Positions 16,543-25,818 of a DNA stretch of 64,000 nt are shown in pieces. The stretch comes from Rhizobium lentis (GTDB lineage Bacteria > Pseudomonadota > Alphaproteobacteria > Rhizobiales > Rhizobiaceae): positions 186,001 to 250,000 of the forward strand of contig NZ_CP071457.1 of NCBI RefSeq assembly GCF_017352135.1. Reading direction: 5' to 3'. How positions within the stretch are numbered: the first letter of the stretch is position 1; the number at the start of each line of letters is the position of its first letter. The notes below the pieces were generated by a model. It searched no databases, was not told the DNA's origin, and was given only the letters and a program-made list of their open reading frames with translations. Both the position numbers and the translations under genes were made by a program.

Positions 16543-17703
16543 ATGGATTTCGGTCTCAGCGAAGAACAGGAAATGATCGTCGAGACGGTGCGTGCCTTTG
16601 TCGAAACCGAAATCTACCCGCATGAGAACGAGGTCGAGCGCACCGGCATCGTCCCGCCGGAGCTCGGGCGCGAGATCCAGCGCAAATGCATCGATCTCGG
16701 TTTTTATGCCTGCAACTTTCCGGAAGAGGTCGGCGGCGCCGGCCTCGATCATGTCACCTTCACGCTGGTCGAGCGGGAGCTCGGACGCGGTTCGCTGGGG
16801 CTGACGGTTTTCTTCGGCCGACCCTCCGGCATCCTGATGGCCTGCGAGGGCGAGCAGCGGGAACGTTATCTGCTGCCGGCGGTACGCGGCGAGAAGATCG
16901 ATGCGCTCGCCATCACCGAACCGGATGCCGGTTCCGATATGCGCGGCATGAAATGTGCCGCCCGCCGCGACGGCGGTGACTTCGTCCTCAACGGCACGAA
17001 ACATTTCATCTCGCATGCCGACGTCGCCGATTTCGTCATCATCTTTGCCGCCACAGGTGAGGAGGAAACGCCGAAGGGCATCAAGAAGAAGATCACCGCC
17101 TTCCTCGTCGATCGCGGCACGCCCGGCTTCCAAATCCTCAAAGGCTACGATTCCGTTTCGCATCGCGGCTACCACAACTCAACGCTCAGCTTTGAGGACT
17201 GCCGCATTCCGGCGAGACAGGTGCTGGGCGAAGTGCATCGCGGCTTCGATATCGCCAATCAGTGGCTCTACGGCACCCGGCTGACGGTTGCCGCCACCTG
17301 CGTCGGCAGGGCACGGCGCGTCTTCGACCTGGCGCTCCCCTATGCCGCCGAGCGCAAGCAGTTCGGCAAGCCGATCGGCGCCAATCAGGGCGTGTCGTTC
17401 AAGCTCGCAGATATGATCACCGAGATCGATGCGGCCGACTGGCTGACGCTTGCCGCTGCCTGGCAGGTCGATGCCGGCCGCCCCGCAGACCGGCAGATCG
17501 CCTCTGCCAAGCTCTATGCCTCGGAAATGCTCGCCCGCGTGACGGATGAGGCGATCCAGATTTTCGGCGGCATGGGCCTGATGGACGACCTGCCGCTCGC
17601 CCGCTTCTGGCGTGATGCGCGTGTCGAGCGCATCTGGGACGGCACCTCCGAAATCCAGCGGCACATCATCAGCCGCGATCTGCTTCGGCCCTTGGGAGCG
17701 TGA
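16543..17703 (+). CDS. acyl-CoA dehydrogenase, probable gamma-butyrobetainyl-CoA dehydrogenase
   Basis: A 386-residue flavoprotein starting MDFGLSEEQEMIVETVRAF, with AGGAGGAG six bases upstream, 10 bp after the preceding stop. The standard acyl-CoA dehydrogenase signature ITEPDAGSDMRGM and the C-terminal FGGMGLMDDLPLARFWRDARV are present. At the usual catalytic position (YEGT in medium-chain enzymes) it has WDGT, so the base would be Asp366 rather than Glu. With the ligase and CaiD it most likely oxidises gamma-butyrobetainyl-CoA to crotonobetainyl-CoA, passing electrons to ETF. The substrate is inferred from context only. Confidence 0.87.
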   Translation: MDFGLSEEQEMIVETVRAFVETEIYPHENEVERTGIVPPELGREIQRKCIDLGFYACNFPEEVGGAGLDHVTFTLVERELGRGSLGLTVFFGRPSGILMACEGEQRERYLLPAVRGEKIDALAITEPDAGSDMRGMKCAARRDGGDFVLNGTKHFISHADVADFVIIFAATGEEETPKGIKKKITAFLVDRGTPGFQILKGYDSVSHRGYHNSTLSFEDCRIPARQVLGEVHRGFDIANQWLYGTRLTVAATCVGRARRVFDLALPYAAERKQFGKPIGANQGVSFKLADMITEIDAADWLTLAAAWQVDAGRPADRQIASAKLYASEMLARVTDEAIQIFGGMGLMDDLPLARFWRDARVERIWDGTSEIQRHIISRDLLRPLGA

Positions 17704-17707
17704 GCCG

Positions 17708-19762
17708 ATGACCTCCAGCCCGCTCGACCGCCTGCTCAGACCGCAAACGATCGCCGTCTTCGGCGGCCGCGAGGCGCGTAGAGTGGTCGAGCAATGCGAC
17801 CGCATGGGCTTTTCAGGCGAGATCTGGCCTGTCCACCCGAAGCTCGACGAGGTACTGGGGCGACGCTGCTATCGCTCCCTCGCCGATCTGCCCGCAGCGC
17901 CGGATGCCGCTTTCATTGGCGTCAACCGGACGCTCACCATTGAAATCGTCCGCAGCCTTTCGCGAGCCGGTGCCGGCGGGGCGGTCTGTTATGCATCGGG
18001 CTTCAGCGAGGCGGCGGCGGAACTTGCCGATGGCGCCGAACTGCAGCAGGCCCTCGTGGAAGCGGCCGGCGACATGCCGATCCTCGGGCCGAACTGCTAC
18101 GGCCTGATCAACGGCCTCGACGGCGCGCTGTTATGGCCAGACCAGCACGGCATGCAGCGCGTCGAACGCGGCGTCGCGATCCTCACGCAGTCCTCCAATA
18201 TCGCCCTCAACCTGACCATGCAGACGCGCGGGCTGCCGATCGCCTATGTGGTCACATCAGGCAACCAGGCGCAGACATCGCTTGCCGATGTCGCCTGTGC
18301 GCTGATCGAGGATCAGCGCGTCACGGCCGTTGGCCTTCATGTCGAAGGGTTCGGCGACCTTGCCGGCCTCGAACGCCTCGCCGCCCTCGCCCGCCGGTCG
18401 AAGAAGCCCGTCGTCGTGCTGAAGGTCGGCAGGTCCGAGCAGGCAAAACACGCAGCCGTGTCGCACACCGCCTCGCTTGCCGGCAGCGATGCGGTGGCGG
18501 ATGCCGTGCTCGCCCGCCTTGGTCTCGGCCGTGTCCAGAGCCTGCCGGCGCTGCTCGAAACCCTGAAGCTGCTGCATATTGCCGGCCCCCTGCCAGGCCA
18601 TTCGATCTCGTCCATGAGCTGCTCCGGCGGCGAGGCTTCGCTGATGGCGGATGCCGCCGTCGGCCGCAGGGTCGAATTCGCCTCTCTGGGGCCACAGCAA
18701 TTGCCGCGCCTGCGCCGAGCCCTCGGCGAGATGGTGGCGCTTGCCAATCCGCTCGATTACCACACCTTCGTCTGGGGTGATCTCGTCCGTCAGACGGAAG
18801 CCTTCAGCGCCATGTTCGAGGGCGGCTGCGCGCTCAATCTTGTGGTTCTCGATTTTCCCCGCAGCGACCGGTGTGATGCATCCGAGTGGACGACGACGAC
18901 AGACGCGGTCATCGCAGCAGCGTCCGCAACCGGTGCATTGGCCGGCGTGCTCGCGACCCTTCCCGAGAACATGCCGGAGCCTGTTGCCGAGCGGCTGATG
19001 GCTAATGGCATTGTCGCCTTCTCGGGTATCGACGAAGCCATCACCGCGGCGGAAGTCGCCGCTGGGATCGGCGAGGCCTGGAATGATCCGGCACCCCTGC
19101 CGCTGCTCAACGTCGTCCCCGTTGATGGCGAGCTCGATACGCTGTCGGAAGCCGACGCGAAGCTCGAGCTTGCCGCCTGCGGCCTCCCTGTTCCCCGGGG
19201 GCTGCAGGCTTTTTCTCCTCATGAAGCCGCCGAGCAGGCCGAGCGGCTCGGTTTTCCTGTCGTGCTGAAGGGGCTCGGCATCGCCCATAAGACCGAGGCC
19301 GGGGCTGTCGTGCTCGACCTCAGGGACCCGGAGGCGGTGTCGACTGCGGCGGCGGCTATGGTCGCGAATGGCGGTTATCTCATCGAGAAGATGATCGATC
19401 CGCCGGTCGCGGAGCTCATCGTAGGCGCCAGTCGCGATCCCGTCTTCGGATTGTCGCTGACGTTGGGAGCGGGCGGAATCTTCGTGGAATTGCTCGAAGA
19501 TTCCGTCATACTGCCGCTTCCGGCGACGAAAGCCGATATTCGCGCGGCGATTTCCCGCCTGAAAATCGCAAAGCTCATTCATGGCTATCGTGGCCGGCCG
19601 CGCGGCGATCTTGGAGCTACCATCGACGCTGTCGCAGCTACGGCAGAATATGTCGTACAGAATGCGGTGCGCCTGGAGGAACTGGACCTTAATCCCTTGA
19701 TGGTTCTTCCCGAAGGGCGCGGTGTTGTTGCAGTCGATGCTCTGATACGGCGAAGGAGGTAG
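17708..19762 (+). CDS. NDP-forming acyl-CoA synthetase, probable butyrobetaine/carnitine-CoA ligase
   Basis: A 684-residue fused-subunit acyl-CoA synthetase of the acetate/succinyl-CoA-ligase superfamily. It has an N-terminal CoA-binding domain (QTIAVFGGREARRVVEQCDRMGF), two ligase-CoA domains with the phosphorylatable His253 (AVSHTASLAGSD), and a C-terminal ATP-grasp domain from about 480 (AKLELAACGLPVPRG, FPVVLKGLGIAHKTEAGAV, EELDLNPLMVLPEG). It makes a CoA thioester from a carboxylate, ATP (or GTP) and CoA. This differs from E. coli CaiC, an AMP-forming ligase. Position between the dehydrogenase and CaiD suggests gamma-butyrobetaine, crotonobetaine or carnitine as substrate. Confidence 0.88.
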   Translation: MTSSPLDRLLRPQTIAVFGGREARRVVEQCDRMGFSGEIWPVHPKLDEVLGRRCYRSLADLPAAPDAAFIGVNRTLTIEIVRSLSRAGAGGAVCYASGFSEAAAELADGAELQQALVEAAGDMPILGPNCYGLINGLDGALLWPDQHGMQRVERGVAILTQSSNIALNLTMQTRGLPIAYVVTSGNQAQTSLADVACALIEDQRVTAVGLHVEGFGDLAGLERLAALARRSKKPVVVLKVGRSEQAKHAAVSHTASLAGSDAVADAVLARLGLGRVQSLPALLETLKLLHIAGPLPGHSISSMSCSGGEASLMADAAVGRRVEFASLGPQQLPRLRRALGEMVALANPLDYHTFVWGDLVRQTEAFSAMFEGGCALNLVVLDFPRSDRCDASEWTTTTDAVIAAASATGALAGVLATLPENMPEPVAERLMANGIVAFSGIDEAITAAEVAAGIGEAWNDPAPLPLLNVVPVDGELDTLSEADAKLELAACGLPVPRGLQAFSPHEAAEQAERLGFPVVLKGLGIAHKTEAGAVVLDLRDPEAVSTAAAAMVANGGYLIEKMIDPPVAELIVGASRDPVFGLSLTLGAGGIFVELLEDSVILPLPATKADIRAAISRLKIAKLIHGYRGRPRGDLGATIDAVAATAEYVVQNAVRLEELDLNPLMVLPEGRGVVAVDALIRRRR

Positions 19763-19769
19763 CACAGGT

Positions 19770-20552
19770 TTGAGCGACCACATTCGTACACGACGTGACG
19801 GCGGTATATTGGAAGTCGTCATCGACCGGCCGAAGGCGAACGCCATCGACCTTGCGACCAGCCGCGCCATGGGATTGATCTTCCGGGATTTCCGCGACGA
19901 CCCTGACGTGCGCGTCGCCATCGTCACGGGTGCGGGCGAGAAGTTTTTCTGCGCCGGATGGGATCTGAAGGCGGCGGTATCAGGGGATGCGGTCGACGGC
20001 GATTACGGTGTGGGCGGCTTCGGCGGGCTGCAGGAATTGCGTGACCTCAACAAGCCTGTCATCTGTGCCGTCAACGGCATCTGTTGCGGCGGCGGACTGG
20101 AGATTGCACTCTCAACAGACCTGATCCTCGCCGCCGAACATGCGACCTTCGCCCTGCCGGAAATCCGCTCGGGCACGGTGGCCGATGCAGCCTCGATCAA
20201 GCTACCGAAGCGCATCCCCTACCATATTGCCATGGACATGCTTTTGACCGGTCGCTGGCTCGATGTCCATGAAGCTCATCGCTGGGGTTTCGTCAATGAG
20301 GTCCTGCCGGCCGAGCGAGTGATGGCGAGAGCCTGGGAGCTTGCCCGCCTGCTCGAAAGCGGGCCGCCGCTCGTCTATGCGGCGATCAAGGAAATCGTGC
20401 GCGAAGCGGAGGGGTCGACGTTCCAGACTGCTATGAACAAGATCACCAAACGGCAGTTCGCGACCGTCGACAGGCTCTATTCGAGCGAAGACCAATTGGA
20501 AGGCGCGCGGGCTTTCGCGGAGAAGCGAAGCCCCATTTGGAAAGGACAATAA
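19770..20552 (+). CDS. caiD: crotonobetainyl-CoA hydratase (carnitinyl-CoA dehydratase)
   Basis: A 260-residue crotonase-fold enzyme that lines up with E. coli CaiD along its length as I recall that sequence (ILEVVIDRPKANAID; FRDDPDVRVAIVTGAGEKFFCAGWDLKAA; AFAEKRSPIWKGQ at the end). The two active-site glutamates fall at identical numbers, Glu111 (GGGLEIAL) and Glu131 (FALPEIR). It hydrates crotonobetainyl-CoA to L-carnitinyl-CoA. The start is TTG at 19770, about ten bases after AAGGAGG. In E. coli CaiD serves anaerobic carnitine respiration, whereas here it sits with an oxidative route. It ends the enzyme operon before a 117-bp gap. Confidence 0.92.
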   Translation: MSDHIRTRRDGGILEVVIDRPKANAIDLATSRAMGLIFRDFRDDPDVRVAIVTGAGEKFFCAGWDLKAAVSGDAVDGDYGVGGFGGLQELRDLNKPVICAVNGICCGGGLEIALSTDLILAAEHATFALPEIRSGTVADAASIKLPKRIPYHIAMDMLLTGRWLDVHEAHRWGFVNEVLPAERVMARAWELARLLESGPPLVYAAIKEIVREAEGSTFQTAMNKITKRQFATVDRLYSSEDQLEGARAFAEKRSPIWKGQ

Positions 20553-20577
20553 CAGGCGGCAGCAACCGCAATGTTTT

Positions 20578-20592
20578 CCCGCATGATGCGGG
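20578..20592. promoter_or_regulatory. inverted repeat between caiD and transporter genes
   Basis: CCCGCAT-G-ATGCGGG is a perfect 7-bp inverted repeat around a single base, 25 bp after the caiD stop and 78 bp before the binding-protein gene. It could be a hairpin tuning read-through or an operator. There is no T-run. Confidence 0.35.
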
Positions 20593-20669
20593 CACCGGAG
20601 GTGGAGAGGAAACCGCCTTCGATCCTGCCCGGAAGTTCTGTCAACGCACCACAAAGAAGGAACTGGGGA

Positions 20670-22259
20670 ATGAACGACTACACGAAATATCTTGCAAGCC
20701 GCGTCACTGCCGGCGGGCTCAGCCGCCGTGAATTCATGGGACGCGCCATGGCGGCGGGCATCACACTTGCCGTCGCCGACAAGCTCTTCACCGAAAGTGC
20801 TGAAGCCGCTGAACCGAAGCGCGGCGGTCATCTGAAGCTCGGCCTCGAAGGCGGTGCTGCAACCGATTCCAAGGACCCGGCGAAATTCCTGTCGCAGTTC
20901 ATGTTCTGCGTCGGCCGCTGCTGGGGCGACATGCTGGTCGAATCCGACCCGCTGACGGGGGCGGCCGTGCCGGCGCTCGCCGAATCCTGGGAGCCGTCGA
21001 AGGACGCCGTCACCTGGACCTTCAAGATCCGCAAGGGTGTCAAGTTCCACGATGGCAAGGAACTGACGATCGACGACGTCGTCGCGACGCTGAAACGCCA
21101 CACCGACGCAAAGTCGGAATCCGGCGCGCTCGGCGTGCTCGGGTCGATCAAGGAGATCAAGGCTGACGGCGGCAACCTCGTCCTGACGCTGAGCGAAGGC
21201 AATGCCGACATGCCGCTGCTACTGTCGGACTACCATCTGGTCATCCAGCCGAATGGCGGCGTTGACGATCCGCTGGCCTCGATCGGCACTGGTCCTTACA
21301 AGCTCGTGAGCTTCGAGGCGGGCGTTCGCGCCACCTTCGAAAAGAACAAGGACGACTGGCGCACCGACCGGGGTTATGTCGATTCGATCGAGATCATCGG
21401 CATGAACGATGCAACCGCCCGCATCGCCGCGCTTTCGTCCGGCCAGGTGCACTATATCAACCGCGTCGATCCGAAGACGGTCAACCTCTTGAAACGCGCG
21501 CCGAATGTCGAAATCCTGTCGACCGCCGGCCGCGGCCACTATGTCTTCATCATGCATTGCGACAAGGCGCCGTTCGACAACAACGATCTGCGCCTGGCGC
21601 TCAAATACGCCATGGACCGCGAGACCATGGTGCAGAAGATCCTCGGCGGCTACGGCAAGGTCGGTAACGACTTCCCGATCAACGCCACCTATGCGCTCTT
21701 CCCCGAAGGCATCGAGCAGCGCACCTACGATCCCGACAAGGCTGCCTTCCACTACAAGAAGTCAGGCCATAGCGGCTCGGTCCTTCTGCGCACCTCGGAA
21801 GTCGCCTTTCCCGGCGCCGTCGATGCGGCCGTCCTCTATCAGGAAAGCTGCAAGAAGGCCGGCATCGAGATCGAGGTCAAGCGCGAGCCGGGCGACGGCT
21901 ACTGGACCAATGTCTGGAACGTTCAGCCCTTCTCGACCTCCTACTGGGGCGGCCGTCCGACGCAGGACCAGATGTATTCCACCGCCTACCTCTCCACGGC
22001 GGACTGGAATGACACCAAGTTCAAGCGTCCTGACTTCGACAAGCTCTTGCTGCAGGCCCGCTCCGAACTCGACGAAGCCAAGCGTAAGGAGCTGTACCGC
22101 ACCATGGCGATGATGGTGCGCGACGAGGGCGGCGTGATCCTTCCGATGTTCAACGACTTCGTGAACGCCTCCACCAAGCAGGTGAAGGGTTATGTCCACG
22201 ATATCGGCAACGACATGTCGAACGGCTATGTCGCAACGCGCGTCTGGTTGGACGCCTGA
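20670..22259 (+). CDS. peptide-type ABC transporter substrate-binding protein (probable quaternary-amine uptake)
   Basis: A 529-residue SBP_bac_5 protein. The ATG at 20670 follows GGGG closely and gives a Tat-type signal, SRREFMGRAMAAGITLAVADKLF, so it may be exported folded. Family features are KRGGHLKLGLEGG, LAESWEPSKDAVTWTFKIRKGVKFHDG and FDNNDLRLALKYAMDRETMV. Binding proteins of this class carry peptides, but also nickel, sugars and opines. Placement right after caiD suggests gamma-butyrobetaine, carnitine or an acylated derivative. A strong hairpin follows before the permease genes. Confidence 0.9.
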   Translation: MNDYTKYLASRVTAGGLSRREFMGRAMAAGITLAVADKLFTESAEAAEPKRGGHLKLGLEGGAATDSKDPAKFLSQFMFCVGRCWGDMLVESDPLTGAAVPALAESWEPSKDAVTWTFKIRKGVKFHDGKELTIDDVVATLKRHTDAKSESGALGVLGSIKEIKADGGNLVLTLSEGNADMPLLLSDYHLVIQPNGGVDDPLASIGTGPYKLVSFEAGVRATFEKNKDDWRTDRGYVDSIEIIGMNDATARIAALSSGQVHYINRVDPKTVNLLKRAPNVEILSTAGRGHYVFIMHCDKAPFDNNDLRLALKYAMDRETMVQKILGGYGKVGNDFPINATYALFPEGIEQRTYDPDKAAFHYKKSGHSGSVLLRTSEVAFPGAVDAAVLYQESCKKAGIEIEVKREPGDGYWTNVWNVQPFSTSYWGGRPTQDQMYSTAYLSTADWNDTKFKRPDFDKLLLQARSELDEAKRKELYRTMAMMVRDEGGVILPMFNDFVNASTKQVKGYVHDIGNDMSNGYVATRVWLDA

Positions 22260-22300
22260 TGGCAAAGGGGCACCTGCCCCTCCGATCTCCAACTTAGCCT

Positions 22301-22326
22301 GGACCGTGGGATGCAACCCGCGGTCC
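22301..22326. terminator. strong intercistronic hairpin after the binding-protein gene
   Basis: A 10-bp stem GGACCGTGGG / CCCGCGGTCC (one G-U pair) with a 6-nt loop, in the 96-bp gap between binding protein and permease. A smaller hairpin AGGGGC-acct-GCCCCT lies at 22266-22281. There is no long T-run, so partial termination or 3'-end protection of the binding-protein message is more likely than full termination. Confidence 0.5.
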
Positions 22327-22355
22327 TCCCGCCGTTTTAGCGCGAGGTCCTCGCC

Positions 22356-23360
22356 ATGACCAATCCTGCCCCCAGCATCTTGCCCGGGCTCGGGTTCCGG
22401 CAGCGTTTTCCGCTGCTGGCCCTCATCCTCGAGCGCTTCGTGCTCAGTCTCGTCCTGCTTATCGCGGTCTCTGTCCTGATCTTCGGCGGCCTGGAAGCCC
22501 TACCCGGCGATTTCGCCACAACCTATCTCGGCCAGTCGGCGACGCCGCAGGCGGTTGCCAATATCCGCCAGGACTTGGGGCTCGATCGCCCGGTCACGAC
22601 GCGGTATGTCGAGTGGCTCGGCAACGCCGTCCAGGGTGACTTCGGCACCTCCTGGGCCAGCAAGAATTCGGTCAGCGAACAGATCGGCAAGCGTCTCGGC
22701 AATTCGCTCTTCCTGGCCGGTTTTGCAGCGGTGATATCGGTTCCGCTCGCCATCGGGCTCGGCATGCTGTCGGTACATTTTCGCAACCGCATGCCGGATA
22801 AGATCATCAACGTGATCTCGCTGGCGGCGATCTCGCTGCCGGAATTCTTCATCGGCTACCTCTTGATCCTCTTCTTCGCCGTCAAGTTCGGCATGGCGAC
22901 CTTCCCGGCGACCGTCTATGACAGCATGGGTTTCGTCGAGCGATTGAAGGCGATCGCGCTGCCGACGGCGACCTTGGTGCTCGTCGTGCTCGCCCACATG
23001 ATGCGCATGACTCGGGCGGCGATCCTCTCCGTCATGTCGTCGGCCTATATGGAGACCGCGGAGCTGAAGGGCCTCAGCGCCTTCCGTTCGATCGTCAAGC
23101 ATGCCGCTCCCAATGCGCTGGCGCCGATCATCAATGTCGTCGCATTGAACCTCGCCTATCTCGTTGTCGGCGTCGTTGTCGTCGAGGTCGTCTTCGTCTA
23201 TCCCGGCATGGGGCAATATATGGTCGATGCGGTGACGGTTCGCGATATGCCTGTCGTGCAGGCGTGCGGCCTGATCTTCGCGGCCGTTTATATCTTCCTC
23301 AACATGACGGCCGATATCCTCGCGATCATCGCCAATCCCCGCCTGAGGCATCCGAGATGA
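22356..23360 (+). CDS. ABC transporter permease (DppB type)
   Basis: A 334-residue inner-membrane permease. It has the DppB/OppB layout: one N-terminal membrane helix (FVLSLVLLIAVSVLIFGGLEALPGD), a periplasmic loop, then five helices. The EAA loop is near MSSAYMETAELKGLSAFRSIVKHAAPNAL. Its stop overlaps the start of the next permease (ATGA). It pairs with the binding protein at 20670 and the fused ATPase at 24177. Confidence 0.92.
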   Translation: MTNPAPSILPGLGFRQRFPLLALILERFVLSLVLLIAVSVLIFGGLEALPGDFATTYLGQSATPQAVANIRQDLGLDRPVTTRYVEWLGNAVQGDFGTSWASKNSVSEQIGKRLGNSLFLAGFAAVISVPLAIGLGMLSVHFRNRMPDKIINVISLAAISLPEFFIGYLLILFFAVKFGMATFPATVYDSMGFVERLKAIALPTATLVLVVLAHMMRMTRAAILSVMSSAYMETAELKGLSAFRSIVKHAAPNALAPIINVVALNLAYLVVGVVVVEVVFVYPGMGQYMVDAVTVRDMPVVQACGLIFAAVYIFLNMTADILAIIANPRLRHPR

Positions 23361-24184
23361 GATTGAGAGACATCCCCATCACCGCCTGGATCGGCATGAT
23401 CGGCATCGCCATCGCCTTCATCTTCGCTCTCTTTGCGCCCTGGATCGCCCCCTATGGCGAAACCCAGGTCGTCGGCGACGTTTGGGCGCCTGCCGACGCT
23501 AATTACGTCTTCGGCCTCGACAATCTCGGCCGCGATATCCTCTCGCGCCTGATCTACGGCGCGCGCACGACGCTGATGGTTGCCTCCGCCGCCACCATCA
23601 TCTCCTTTTCGCTCGGCGTCATCCTGAGCTTCACCGCAGCGGTGTCGCGCGGCATTGTCGACACGGTGTTTTCGCGCTTCAACGATCTGATGATGTCGAT
23701 CCCGACGCTGATCTTCGCGCTCGTGGTGCTCGCTGTTCTGCCGCAAAACATGATCGTCCTCATCCTCGTGATGGCGATCCTGGATTCCACCCGCGTCTAT
23801 CGTCTCGGCCGTGCCGTGGCGCTCGATGTCGCGGTGATGGAATTCGTGGAGGCGGCGAAGCTGCGCGGAGAAGGCAAGCTCTGGATCATCTTCCGCGAAA
23901 TTCTGCCGAACACGCTGTCGCCGCTGCTTGCCGAATTCGGGCTGCGCTTCGCCTTCTCGATCCTGTTCCTCTCCACCCTGTCCTTCCTCGGCCTCGGCAT
24001 TCAGCCGCCGGCGGCCGATTGGGGTGGCATGGTCAAGGACAACAAGGACGGCATCATCTTCGGCATCTCGGCCGCGCTGGTGCCCGGCACGGCGATCGCC
24101 GTGCTCGCCGTCTGCGTCAATCTCGTCGTCGATTGGCTCCTGAAACGCACATCCAGCCTCAAGGGAGGGCGCGGCGATGCCTGA
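23357..24184 (+). CDS. ABC transporter permease (DppC type)
   Basis: A 275-residue permease starting MRLRDIPITAWIGMIGIAIAF at the ATG overlapping the previous stop. It has the DppC signature of an N-terminal helix, then FGLDNLGRDILSRLIYGARTTL. The EAA loop is VMEFVEAAKLRGEGKLWIIFREILPNTLSPL. Its stop overlaps the downstream ATPase start by 8 bp, so translational coupling is likely. Confidence 0.92.
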   Translation: MRLRDIPITAWIGMIGIAIAFIFALFAPWIAPYGETQVVGDVWAPADANYVFGLDNLGRDILSRLIYGARTTLMVASAATIISFSLGVILSFTAAVSRGIVDTVFSRFNDLMMSIPTLIFALVVLAVLPQNMIVLILVMAILDSTRVYRLGRAVALDVAVMEFVEAAKLRGEGKLWIIFREILPNTLSPLLAEFGLRFAFSILFLSTLSFLGLGIQPPAADWGGMVKDNKDGIIFGISAALVPGTAIAVLAVCVNLVVDWLLKRTSSLKGGRGDA

Positions 24185-25808
24185 GCTTCTTTCCGTCCGC
24201 AATCTGAAAATCGAAGCTACCAGCTATCCGCCGGGCGAACCGCCCAAGCGCGTGACGATCGTCGACGGAGTTTCGTTCGATCTCCAGAAAGGCAAGGTCC
24301 TCGGCCTGATCGGGGAATCGGGCGCCGGCAAGTCGACGATCGGCCTCTCCGCACTGGCCTATGGCCGGGGCGGAGCCGAAATCACCGGCGGCGAGGTGCG
24401 GCTCGACGGCGCCGATATCCTGGCGCTCGGCAAGAGCGGCATCCGGAAAATCCGCGGCGCGCGGGTCTGCTATGTCGCGCAATCGGCGGCCGCCGCCTTC
24501 AATCCGGCGCACAGGCTAGGCGACCAGGTGATCGAGGCGTCGGTCAAGCATGGTCTGATGAGCAAGGACCAGGCGCTCAAGCGAGCGTTTTATCTGTTCC
24601 GCGTGCTCGGCCTGCCCAATCCGGAAACCTTCGGCGAGCGCTTCGCCCATCAGGTCTCCGGCGGTCAGTTGCAGCGGGCGATGACGGCGATGGCGCTCTG
24701 CTCCAACCCCGAACTGATCGTCTTCGACGAGCCGACGACGGCGCTCGACGTCACCACGCAGATTGACGTGCTGGCGGCAATCAAGCATGCGATCGAGGAA
24801 ACGCACACCGCCGCCCTCTATATCACCCACGACCTCGCCGTCGTCGCCCAGATCTCGGACGACATCATGGTTCTGCGCCACGGCAAACAGGTCGAATATG
24901 GCAGCGTCCGGCAGATCATCGAGGCGCCGCGGGAAGACTATACGCGCGCCCTCGTCAATGTCAGGCAGGCCTACCGCGAGGAAGCTGCCGATCAGTCCAC
25001 GGCACTTCTCAAGGTCGAGAATGTCAGCGCCGAATATTCCAACGGCTTCAAGGTGCTGCACGATGTCTCGCTGCATGTGCCGCGGGGGCAGACGCTCGCC
25101 GTCGTCGGCGAATCCGGCTCGGGCAAGTCGACGCTGGCGCGCGTCATCACCGGCCTGCTGCCACCGAGCAGCGGCCGGATCGTCTTCGACGGCAGGCCGC
25201 TGATGCCCGGCCTCAAGAGCCGGCCGAACGACGACCTCAGACGCATCCAGCTGATCTATCAGATGGCAGATACGGCGATGAATCCGCGCCAGACTGTCCG
25301 CGATATCATCGGCCGCCCGCTGACCTTCTATTATGGCCTGAGAGGCCGCGAGAAGACCGCCCGGGTGAAGGAATTGCTCGACCAGATCGAAATGGGCAAC
25401 GGCTTTATCGATCGTTACCCGGCCGAACTCTCAGGTGGCCAGAAGCAGCGCGTGGCGATTGCAAGAGCCCTTGCCGCCAAGCCGGAACTCATCCTCTGCG
25501 ACGAACCGACCTCGGCCCTCGATCCGCTGGTGGCAGAGGGCATTCTCAAGCTCCTCCTGCGCCTGCAGGAGGAAGAGCAGCTTTCCTACGTCTTCATTAC
25601 CCACGACATCGCGATCGTCCGGGCGATTGCCGATAGCGTCGCGGTGATGCATCGCGGCAAGCTGGTGCGCTTCGGCCCGAAATCGACGGCGCTGTCGCCG
25701 CCCTTCGACGATTATACCGACCTGTTGTTGAAATCGGTGCCGGAGATGGAAATCGGCTGGCTGGAACGCGTGCTCGCCACGCGACGCATGGAAAGCGCCG
25801 GACACTGA
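24177..25808 (+). CDS. fused dipeptide-type ABC ATPase (DppD-DppF fusion)
   Basis: A 543-residue protein with two complete nucleotide-binding domains. Domain 1 has GESGAGKST, signature VSGGQLQRA and Walker B LIVFDEPTTALD. Domain 2 starts near residue 280 with GESGSGKST, signature LSGGQKQRV and [12 protein letters not shown]. Both sites look active. The fusion replaces the two separate ATPases common in this transporter class, and the gene completes the quaternary-amine-locus transporter. Confidence 0.93.
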   Translation: MPELLSVRNLKIEATSYPPGEPPKRVTIVDGVSFDLQKGKVLGLIGESGAGKSTIGLSALAYGRGGAEITGGEVRLDGADILALGKSGIRKIRGARVCYVAQSAAAAFNPAHRLGDQVIEASVKHGLMSKDQALKRAFYLFRVLGLPNPETFGERFAHQVSGGQLQRAMTAMALCSNPELIVFDEPTTALDVTTQIDVLAAIKHAIEETHTAALYITHDLAVVAQISDDIMVLRHGKQVEYGSVRQIIEAPREDYTRALVNVRQAYREEAADQSTALLKVENVSAEYSNGFKVLHDVSLHVPRGQTLAVVGESGSGKSTLARVITGLLPPSSGRIVFDGRPLMPGLKSRPNDDLRRIQLIYQMADTAMNPRQTVRDIIGRPLTFYYGLRGREKTARVKELLDQIEMGNGFIDRYPAELSGGQKQRVAIARALAAKPELILCDEPTSALDPLVAEGILKLLLRLQEEEQLSYVFITHDIAIVRAIADSVAVMHRGKLVRFGPKSTALSPPFDDYTDLLLKSVPEMEIGWLERVLATRRMESAGH

Positions 25809-25818
25809 GAGGAAGAGC

